Shown one piece after another: positions 8,027 through 13,813 of a stretch of DNA of 13,813 nucleotides. Location of the stretch: positions 1 through 13,813 of the forward strand of contig JBCCSZ010000217.1 in NCBI GenBank assembly GCA_039199225.1, read 5' to 3'. The notes below the pieces were generated by a model that worked only from the letters and a program-made list of their open reading frames with translations, had not been told where the DNA came from and made no database searches. Each line of letters starts with the position of its first letter. The first letter of the stretch is position 1. This DNA is from JBCCSZ01 sp039199225 (GTDB lineage Bacteria; Bacteroidota; Bacteroidia; Chitinophagales; Saprospiraceae). Made by a program: the position numbers and the translations under genes.

Positions 8027-8748
8027 AGCAAGGTTTGAGCATCGCGATGGTGGTCAGCATCGGGGTCTTGAGCCAATTGTTCGAGTAGCGACTTGGCTTG
8101 CTCCGCTTGATTGCTGCGGATTAGGGTCAGGGCCAGATACCAGCGACCTTGGTCTTTGAATTGAGGATTGTTTTGATCAATGATGGCTTGAAAGGTGGTG
8201 GTGGCCGGCTCCAACTGTCCTTCTTCGAGTTGGCAGATACCCAGTCCGAGTTGCAGCATGCCGTTGGAGGGGTCTGCAGCTAGGAGGCTTTCAAAAAGGG
8301 ACTTTGCAGCCTGGTACTGGCCGCTTTGGTACAAACTTTCTACCTGAGCTATTTGTGGCGAATCGCTGTTCAAATCTCTGCTGCCGAGGGTTACCTGATA
8401 GGGTTGGTAGTAGGTCGCATAGAGTTTGGCTGGCTCCGGAGGGGCCGGACGCAGTAGGAATAGGGCCAGCAAAATGGCGGCTATCAGTCCAACTGCTATT
8501 AAGATGTAAAGGAATCCACGGGATTTTGGTTTGGAGGAAGACTGATGCGTTTGGTGGATGCGCTGCAATCGTTGTTTGAGCTGATCGCGACTTTGCGTAC
8601 GGATGCCTCTTACGAGAATGCGACGCAATTCGACAGCCTCTGCCAGGTCGGAATCTGCCGCCAGTTGCTGCTCGAATTTGTGCCTTGATTCGTCGTCGAG
8701 TTGGTGCATCAGATATTGGTCTATAATGTTATCTTTCGGGTCTTCCAT
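8011..8748 (-). CDS. Anti-sigma-like transmembrane protein with periplasmic TPR domain (module B)
   Basis: 245 residues. The N-terminus NIIDQYLMHQLDDESRHKFE fits an anti-sigma helical domain without zinc ligands. A basic stretch (KPKSR) precedes the membrane segment at about 79-99 (FLYILIAVGLIAAILLALFL). The periplasmic part starts with a Pro-rich linker, then YYQPYQVTLGSR, then TPR helices (SLYQSGQYQAAKSLFESLL, LQLGLGICQLEEGQLEPATT, RWYLALTLIRSNQAEQAKSL) and ends in DADHHRDAQTLLQEL, close to RADHHEEAVALLGLL in anti-sigma A. It lies 30 bases downstream of sigma B in the same direction. Its 3' end overlaps the CHAT A 3' end by 16 bases, tail to tail, with no terminator visible between them. 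Confidence 0.87.
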   Translation of the reverse strand: MEDPKDNIIDQYLMHQLDDESRHKFEQQLAADSDLAEAVELRRILVRGIRTQSRDQLKQRLQRIHQTHQSSSKPKSRGFLYILIAVGLIAAILLALFLLRPAPPEPAKLYATYYQPYQVTLGSRDLNSDSPQIAQVESLYQSGQYQAAKSLFESLLAADPSNGMLQLGLGICQLEEGQLEPATTTFQAIIDQNNPQFKDQGRWYLALTLIRSNQAEQAKSLLEQLAQDPDADHHRDAQTLLQELR

Positions 8749-8778
8749 GTCCCAAATTTAATAAATGTACTTTTGCTA

Positions 8779-9357
8779 TTAAGATCGATCCTTGTCGATC
8801 TGCTGGTCTTTGACCATTTTTCGTAGACGACTAAGGCAGATAGACTTTTTATTTTTGGCTACTTGTTCATTGGCGAACCCCATTTTGGCTGCGATCTCCT
8901 TCATTCGAAGGCGATCGAAGTAAAAGAAGGTCAGGATGCGCTGACAATCCGCACCTAATTGACTGAATAGCTTACCAATCTTTCTGTCCTCGTCTGTGTC
9001 TGCTAAAATATCGGTTTCCTCGGCGGCCAGTTGGATTTCACTGATGTCTTCCGAAAAGATGATTTGTTTTTTGCGGCTCCGCAATTTTTTGAGCCACAGA
9101 TTTTTGCAAACGGAGTATAGGTAGGTCCGAGTCGTACAATTGAGTACTAGGCGGCCTTCTCTGATCCGATTGTAGAATACGATAAGCGCATCCTGAAACA
9201 GGTCGGCCGCATCGTCAGCCGTTCCACTGTTTCGACTAATAAAAGACTCAATCAGGCTGTAGTGCTGTTGGTACAGGGCGGTAAACGCTTTGTCGACCTC
9301 TCGCACATCGGCAGACAACAAGCCTTCAATTATTTGCTCATCAGTACTTTTGTCCAT
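8779..9357 (-). CDS. ECF-type RNA polymerase sigma factor (module B), intact
   Basis: 192 residues. Region 2 at about 24-90 includes FISRNSGTADDAADLFQDALIVFYNR, shown here in part as ADDAADLFQDALIVF, then CTTRTYLYSVCKNLWLKKLR. A variable acidic linker follows, then region 4 at about 125-180 with CQRILTFFYFDRLRMKEIA and ANEQVAKNKKSICLSRLRKM, the DNA-binding helix-turn-helix. No region 1.1 or 3, as in the ECF group. The ATG at 9357 is the first Met after an upstream stop-free stretch and aligns with sigma A's start. It is followed 30 bases later by its likely anti-sigma, and diverges from the secreted B gene across 824 bases. As the only uninterrupted sigma gene of the two modules, it may serve both; this is inference. 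Confidence 0.9.
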   Translation of the reverse strand: MDKSTDEQIIEGLLSADVREVDKAFTALYQQHYSLIESFISRNSGTADDAADLFQDALIVFYNRIREGRLVLNCTTRTYLYSVCKNLWLKKLRSRKKQIIFSEDISEIQLAAEETDILADTDEDRKIGKLFSQLGADCQRILTFFYFDRLRMKEIAAKMGFANEQVAKNKKSICLSRLRKMVKDQQIDKDRS

Positions 9358-9695
9358 GTAGTTGTTCAGGAGTTAATACGCTCTACAGATAAAAGGTAAC
9401 TGTTTCGGCTTAAAATATTTTACTTTACTATTCAGGGAATTACTCAAGCGGCTACTCAATACGAAGATTACCAAACAACTGAACATGTGGAAGTTGTGTA
9501 GCAAACCATCGCCTTTTTCAATCACAGCGCCACAAGTTAATCTATATTCTTCTAAAAGGGAATGTTACGTTTTAAGAATTTCCGGTATAAACATATGAAA
9601 AGCAATCCCCATGCTTGCCCATGCATGGTGTAACATTTTCGGAACTTCCATCTACATCGAGAGCAAACAAGGCATAGGCATGCCTTATTATTAGT
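9358..9695. other. Sigma B side of the long divergent intergenic region
   Basis: No gene. The whole gap (9358-10181) is 824 bases, against about 300 in module A. This half holds small dyads: 9609-9628 (ccatgc/gcatgg) and 9669-9686 (aaggcat/atgcctt, perfect 7-bp arms, 4-base loop). A 12-codon reading frame from an ATG near 9596 has no support as a gene. I could not find a convincing minus-strand promoter for sigma B. Confidence 0.4.
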
Positions 9696-9697
9696 GA

Positions 9698-9708
9698 TTC
9701 ACTCTTTC
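9698..9708 (-). promoter_or_regulatory. Copy 3 of repeated motif core GAAAGAGTGAA (inverted)
   Basis: An exact 11-base match, as reverse complement TTCACTCTTTC, to the core of the sites at 3307-3321, 3402-3416 and 10030-10044. The flanking bases differ. It sits 4 bases before a candidate -33 element, and 7 bases before the dyad at 9716-9742. Confidence 0.45.
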
Positions 9709-9712
9709 CAAT

Positions 9713-9747
9713 TTTGTACCTTTTGGCATTGCCGAAAGGTACTTTTG
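9713..9747 (+). promoter_or_regulatory. Candidate Bacteroidota-type promoter with a dyad in its spacer
   Basis: TTTG at 9713-9716, a 23-base gap, then TACTTTTG at 9740-9747, an exact TAnnTTTG. The gap is at the long end of what is reported for this promoter class. The dyad gtaccttttggc/gccgaaaggtac (9716-9742, 12-bp arms with one G-T, loop att) fills the spacer, as an operator would. Read as RNA it could instead be a weak terminator, followed by only four T. The leader to the ATG at 10182 would be over 400 bases. Confidence 0.3.
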
Positions 9748-10029
9748 CATTAGGACGGTTTTAGAATACGCCTATCGACTAACACTTTTACGGTATTTTT
9801 TAACGTAAAAACATTGTGCGACTTACAAAGCGGAAAAATATTCTTTATCTTTGAAGTCTTCGGCTATATACTGTAGAAAATTCAGACAAAAAATAAGAAT
9901 CCATCGTCTGAGGAAAACAAAGTGATACAAAGAACCCTTCGCGTTCATCATCCATTACAATTTTTATATTTTTTTTGGCCCCTTTCTAGAGCGCTCGTGT
10001 TACCTTTTAAAAAAAATGGTATTAAGGTC
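9748..10029 (+). other. Leader region of secreted B, no gene seen
   Basis: AT-rich sequence without a supported gene. It contains an exact -7-like TATCTTTG at 9846-9853 with no TTG at a suitable distance upstream; a dyad ttttacg/cgtaaaa at 9786-9810 around a T-rich loop; and a second weak promoter candidate, TTTG 9974-9977 with TACCTTTT 10001-10008. Confidence 0.35.
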
Positions 10030-10044
10030 CAGAAAGAGTGAAAT
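10030..10044 (+). promoter_or_regulatory. Copy 4 of repeated motif CAGAAAGAGTGAAAT
   Basis: Exact 15-base match to 3307-3321, in the same orientation, 137 bases before the secreted B start codon. It may be an operator or lie in the untranslated leader. Confidence 0.5.
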
Positions 10045-10181
10045 CATGTGGCATTGCTATACCTACCCTACAACGGGGTCTGGCCTGTTGTATGTATTCC
10101 TCCACTCGATTTGCTTTTTCTGCAAAATTCCACCTTGTTCCCGGAAGGGAATAATTAATCACTTAATCAAACCAAACAATT

Positions 10182-11195
10182 ATGAAAAAGCAATTACTGA
10201 TTTTCGTAATGCTGCTGACTTGCTCTGGCTTCTTTGTAAATAATCTATTTGCTCAAACCGTGCCTACGGATGGTGGAGGCGGAGGAGATTGGCTTCCACT
10301 ACTCACTTCTATTAGAACAGATGCCGGTTCTGGACATGAACTTCCCGACAATGGCATTATTCATTGTAACGAAACAGACATCACCTTTGGCATTCTGGTA
10401 GCCAATCTCGAACAGTTCACCGCAGATCAAGAGCCACGGGCAGTCCTTCCATTCCCAGCGCAGGTAGACGACTCAATGGCTGTAGAAATCATCCTGAATG
10501 GAGAGGCACACTATTACGATTTGACAGAGTTTGAGTACTACGGTCAGACGCTCGCTGGTGAGTATGTTTATTCCTGGGAGGTAACGCTGAGCCCTGGCTG
10601 GTGCAAAGGGGAAGGTACAACTGTTCCTGCCAATTGGAGCATGAGAATCATAACTTCCGGAGATATTGATTATCCCATTTGTAAGTATACGGGTCCAGGC
10701 GAAATTTTTGACTGCAGAGTTTTCATCGAAACACAACCTTACTGCCCCAATACACCTAATGCAGATTGCGAAGCCGCAGACCTAGCGCATTTTTCTGATA
10801 ATTGGACATTCGTCTGTCAAGAATGTGCTACGCCACATCACGAGCCTGGTAGCGAGTTGCCCAATGATCTACCCAAAGGTCCAGCAGGCAATGTACCGCT
10901 TTCCAGAACGACCAATACCAATATCAATACTTCTTTTGTTAGTTCTGAGTTAGGTATTACACCGAATCCATTTACCAGCAACTTGCAAATTCGTTTTGGC
11001 GACAACAAATCAATGCCAAAATCCGTATCACTTTTTAACTTGAACGGACAGATCGTGAAACAATGGCAATCCGGAAGTGCCAATGATGATCTACAAATAA
11101 ATTGGGATACTTCGGATATTCCGAGCGGTATGTACTTTATCCAAGCGACTTTCAACAACGACGAGCAACGCTCTTACAAAGTCGTTAAGCCATAA
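10182..11195 (+). CDS. Secreted eight-cysteine protein with T9SS type A sorting domain (module B)
   Basis: 337 residues. A signal peptide (KKQLLIFVMLLTCSGFFVNN, cut near LFAQ/TV) is followed by a Gly-rich stretch at 31-35. Eight Cys at 62, 141, 167, 178, 188, 196, 212 and 215 have spacings 79, 26, 11, 10, 8, 16, 3, against 81, 35, 11, 10, 7, 16, 3 in the module A protein. The best-conserved part is DYPICKYTGPGEIFDCR here and PYPVCSYTDSGQIFTC there. Residues 256-337 are a T9SS type A domain: ITPNPF, LFNLNGQIVKQW, DIPSGMYFIQATF, YKVVKP. All Cys lie before it, so the disulfide-rich part is the likely exported functional domain. I do not recognise this Cys domain. The gene precedes CHAT B by 72 bases with a strong hairpin between them. 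Confidence 0.92.
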   Translation: MKKQLLIFVMLLTCSGFFVNNLFAQTVPTDGGGGGDWLPLLTSIRTDAGSGHELPDNGIIHCNETDITFGILVANLEQFTADQEPRAVLPFPAQVDDSMAVEIILNGEAHYYDLTEFEYYGQTLAGEYVYSWEVTLSPGWCKGEGTTVPANWSMRIITSGDIDYPICKYTGPGEIFDCRVFIETQPYCPNTPNADCEAADLAHFSDNWTFVCQECATPHHEPGSELPNDLPKGPAGNVPLSRTTNTNINTSFVSSELGITPNPFTSNLQIRFGDNKSMPKSVSLFNLNGQIVKQWQSGSANDDLQINWDTSDIPSGMYFIQATFNNDEQRSYKVVKP

Positions 11196-11208
11196 GCTTC
11201 GTCCGAAG

Positions 11209-11239
11209 ATAGAAGAAGTCGAGCATCGACTTCTTCTAT
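11209..11239 (+). terminator. Perfect 14-bp hairpin between secreted B and CHAT B genes
   Basis: Arms atagaagaagtcga and tcgacttcttctat are perfectly complementary around the loop gca. It starts 14 bases after the secreted B stop and ends 28 bases before the CHAT B ATG. The downstream sequence ttccaggttt is only moderately T-rich, so it may act as a partial terminator or as an mRNA-end stabiliser. Module A has a stronger terminator at the same place in the gene order. Confidence 0.6.
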
Positions 11240-11267
11240 TTCCAGGTTTTACTGAAGTTATTCAAAG

Positions 11268-13813
11268 ATGATACAAACACAAAAAATATTTCTTCTACTT
11301 TTCCTAGCCTTAGCGATTGCAAGACCAATCGCGGCGCAGCAAGCTTCTGCTACAACTGCCGACACAATGGCCATTAAGAAAGGAGATGCACTATTTGGAA
11401 AGGCTGTCGCTATTTTCGATCAAAACCAAGACAGCGCCATCATCTACATTCAACAGGCGAAGGAAGTATATCAACAAGGAAAGGCTTGGGAAGGTGTTGT
11501 AAATTGTACCAATGCATTGGCCTCGACTTACTACTTCAATGATGATTTTGAGCCTTATCAGAAATATTCTTTCAGCGCCTACAAATTAGCGAAGCAACAC
11601 CTGTCGCCTTCTCACCCCTACACCATCAATTCGGTCAACAACATCAATGCCTATTATTACAGTCTTGGCAATCTTGAAAAATCCACAGAAATACTAAATG
11701 ATGCTTTAAAAGTTATTCAAAGGCAAAAATTCGATTTACCCAATATCGCTTTGCTCTACAACAATTTGGCAAACTCCCACGGCATGATGGGAGATTTCCC
11801 CAAGAGTATAGAGGTCTTGCAAAAGGTAAGAGACATTCAATTGACGGATTCATCATTTAGCATTTTTAGTAGAGCACAAACTTTGAGCAATATTGCACAT
11901 TGGCAATTCAAAAAAGGTGCGATCGATGAAGCCATCCGCTATTATGAAGCTAGCCTGGAAATCATCCGCAAACATTCGCCTGAAGAAAATGCACAATACC
12001 GTCGTCGGTACATCTACAACTATCAAGGGTTGACACAGTGTTGGCTGGCAAAAGACAATCCTTCCAAAGCAATTTACTTTATTGACAAGGCCCATGTATT
12101 GCAACCCAATGATAAAATATATCGAAAGGCAAGAACCCTTTACTTGTACGGGAAAGTATATCAAGCACAAAAAAATTATCGCGAAGCACTTGCCTACTAC
12201 CAACGTTCATTGGATGTTACTTTACGGACAAAAAACTCTCCTACTACAATTGCAAAGAGGTACAACCTAATAGCAGAAGTACACAACTTACTAAACGAAA
12301 AAGAACAGGCACTCCAATCTTATCAAAGTGGTCTGAGAGTCTTCGCATCTTCTTGGAGCGACCAATCGCTTTTGCAAATACCTGACTCTGCGGCCCTATT
12401 CATCCGGGAGGATATGCTACTGCTGTTGGCAGGAAAAGCCCAGGTCCTATATTCATTGTATGAGGATCAAAAAGACATCATACACCTAAAAAGCGCTCAG
12501 GCGCATTACAAGCTTGCAACTCAACTGGTTCGAAACTTACGGCAAAAGGTCATCACCATCGAGGCTAAAAATATACTTTCTGAAAAATCCATAGCTGTTC
12601 ACGAGGGCGCTATTCGAACAGCGCTTGACCTATACGATCTCACAGAGGAAAAGAGCTACCTCGACAATGCCTTTTATTATGCCGAAAGCAACAAAGCACT
12701 CTTACTACTCGAAGCAATCAACGAGCAGGCTGCCAAAGGTTGGAAAGGTCTGCCAGATAGCCTCCTGAGCAACGAAAAAGAAATTCGCCTGGAAATCGCA
12801 TTCTACGAAAAAAAAATACGGGAAGAACAGCGACAAAAAGGCAACGCTCAAAGTAAGCGCATCAAAAAATGGCAAGAAAGCCTCTTTCAATTAGAAGGCA
12901 AACTGGATCGGCTCACCAGCTATATTGAAAAAACCTATCCCCGCTTTTTCGAGCTGAAATACAAATACGACCCCATAGACCTTCCAACTTTACAAAGGCA
13001 ACTCAACGAAAATAATCAGGTCCTACTAGAATATTTCAAAGGCAATGATCTCCTCTATGCATTTACCATCACACCCGATGAGATCCATGTACAAATCATT
13101 GAACAAGAGCAAGAGGTCATGGATCAAATCGACCGTTTGCGCCCTAGTTTGATTCGCCCACCCGTCGGAAATGAGCTGATGGCCAACTACCAACAATTTA
13201 CCCAATCGGCTCATCGGCTTTTTCAACTTCTTTTGGAAGAACCCCTTCGCAGTATCAACGCAGCATCTCAGTCACTCACCATTATTCCAGATGATCGCTT
13301 GAACTACATTCCATTCGATCTTTTATTGACGAAAGCTGCCCCGGAAGACGAGCGACTATATGGCCTTCGCCACTTGGAGTATGTATTGGAAAAATATACC
13401 TTAAGTTACGACTACTCCGCCACCTTGTGGCACCGCAACCAACAAGCTAGAAAGCAGGAATTCCAAGGAGACTATATTGGCTTTGCACCCTCCTTTGGCG
13501 AGCGACAAGTGGCAGGCGTCCGCAGTTGTACTTCTGACAAATTGTATAGCCTTCAGTGTAGTCAACAGGAGGTGATGGACATTGGCGCGCTCTTCAACGG
13601 CGCTCAATTCCTTGCAAAGGAAGCCAACAAAAACAACTTTGAGCAGAATGCCCGTTCTTATCGCATCATTCACATGGCTACACATGCCTGCGTCGACGAA
13701 GACGATCCGCTGTTCAATAAAATATACTTATCCGACGATTATTTATCCAACAGTGATTTATACAACTTACAGCTGGATGCCGAATTGGCGGTCTTGAGTG
13801 CGTGTAATACTGG
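11268..13813 (+). CDS. Periplasmic TPR-CHAT protease-like protein (module B), partial at right edge
   Basis: From the ATG at 11268 the frame is open to the window edge: 848 full codons and two extra bases. Residues 1-24 are a signal peptide (KIFLLLFLALAIARPIAAQ). TPR repeats follow (NNINAYYYSLGNLEKSTEIL, LYNNLANSHGMMGDFPKSIE, YLYGKVYQAQKNYREALAYY), then the shared block YYAESNKALLLLEAINEQAA, a Lys/Glu-rich coiled region, and the CHAT domain with TIIPDDRLNYIPFDLLL. His806 is in HMATHAC and Cys846 in LSACNT, 40 residues apart as in CHAT A (805 and 845). Cys754 and Cys764 repeat the CHAT A pair. The window stops two bases into the Gly codon after LSACNT, so the C-terminal membrane anchor expected by analogy is not visible. 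It probably shares transcription with secreted B, tempered by the hairpin at 11209-11239. Confidence 0.92.
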   Translation, partial: MIQTQKIFLLLFLALAIARPIAAQQASATTADTMAIKKGDALFGKAVAIFDQNQDSAIIYIQQAKEVYQQGKAWEGVVNCTNALASTYYFNDDFEPYQKYSFSAYKLAKQHLSPSHPYTINSVNNINAYYYSLGNLEKSTEILNDALKVIQRQKFDLPNIALLYNNLANSHGMMGDFPKSIEVLQKVRDIQLTDSSFSIFSRAQTLSNIAHWQFKKGAIDEAIRYYEASLEIIRKHSPEENAQYRRRYIYNYQGLTQCWLAKDNPSKAIYFIDKAHVLQPNDKIYRKARTLYLYGKVYQAQKNYREALAYYQRSLDVTLRTKNSPTTIAKRYNLIAEVHNLLNEKEQALQSYQSGLRVFASSWSDQSLLQIPDSAALFIREDMLLLLAGKAQVLYSLYEDQKDIIHLKSAQAHYKLATQLVRNLRQKVITIEAKNILSEKSIAVHEGAIRTALDLYDLTEEKSYLDNAFYYAESNKALLLLEAINEQAAKGWKGLPDSLLSNEKEIRLEIAFYEKKIREEQRQKGNAQSKRIKKWQESLFQLEGKLDRLTSYIEKTYPRFFELKYKYDPIDLPTLQRQLNENNQVLLEYFKGNDLLYAFTITPDEIHVQIIEQEQEVMDQIDRLRPSLIRPPVGNELMANYQQFTQSAHRLFQLLLEEPLRSINAASQSLTIIPDDRLNYIPFDLLLTKAAPEDERLYGLRHLEYVLEKYTLSYDYSATLWHRNQQARKQEFQGDYIGFAPSFGERQVAGVRSCTSDKLYSLQCSQQEVMDIGALFNGAQFLAKEANKNNFEQNARSYRIIHMATHACVDEDDPLFNKIYLSDDYLSNSDLYNLQLDAELAVLSACNT

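Noticed and set aside
9596..9634. A 12-codon reading frame with a Cys-Pro-Cys
   Set aside because: Far too short to stand out from chance and it lies within dyad-rich untranslated sequence.
3276..10002. Shared 9-mers TTACGTTTT (3276, 9565) and CTCGTGTTA (3290, 9994) between the two divergent regions
   Set aside because: About one 9-base match is expected by chance between regions of 300 and 820 bases, so they are not evidence by themselves.
10016..10243. A 75-codon plus-strand reading frame before and across the start of secreted B
   Set aside because: It overlaps the signal peptide of a clearly real gene in another frame, starts inside the regulatory motif region and has no recognisable protein features.

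Overview
The window looks like chromosomal DNA of a Bacteroidota bacterium, probably near the Saprospiria/Lewinella group. The phylum call rests on two T9SS type A C-terminal sorting domains, a choice-of-anchor L domain, AT-rich sequence instead of Shine-Dalgarno sites before start codons, and a possible TAnnTTTG-type promoter. The class-level placement is inference from domain style only. No rRNA, tRNA, insertion sequence or CRISPR array is visible.

Layout. 1-673 (-) is the N-terminal part of a large secreted protein with a choice-of-anchor L domain, running off the left edge. From 1183 onward the window holds two copies of one four-gene module. In each copy an ECF-type sigma factor and a TPR-bearing transmembrane anti-sigma-like protein sit on the minus strand. 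They diverge from a small secreted eight-cysteine protein with a T9SS tail and a long TPR-CHAT protease-like protein on the plus strand. Module A is 1183-8026: a membrane-anchored TPR protein without an anti-sigma domain (1183-1716), anti-sigma (1833-2579), sigma (2586-3173, broken by one in-frame TAA), secreted protein (3477-4514) and TPR-CHAT (5087-8026). Module B is 8011-13813: anti-sigma (8011-8748), sigma (8779-9357, intact), secreted protein (10182-11195) and TPR-CHAT (11268 to the right edge, cut just after the catalytic Cys). Sigma starts and CHAT starts are each offset by about 6.18 kb between the copies, and all four gene pairs are diverged paralogues.

How the genes may work together (inference). 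The anti-sigma proteins have a cytoplasmic N-terminus, one membrane segment and a periplasmic TPR domain. CHAT A has a signal peptide, TPRs, a His/Cys CHAT protease domain and a C-terminal membrane anchor with a basic tail, which also places it in the periplasm. The secreted proteins must cross the periplasm to reach the T9SS. This suggests an envelope signalling circuit in which the TPR-CHAT protein senses or cleaves a periplasmic TPR partner and so frees the sigma factor. An 11-base motif, GAAAGAGTGAA, occurs exactly four times, twice in each divergent intergenic region, and is a candidate shared regulatory site. Both modules also have a strong hairpin between the secreted gene and the CHAT gene, which would make secreted protein exceed protease.
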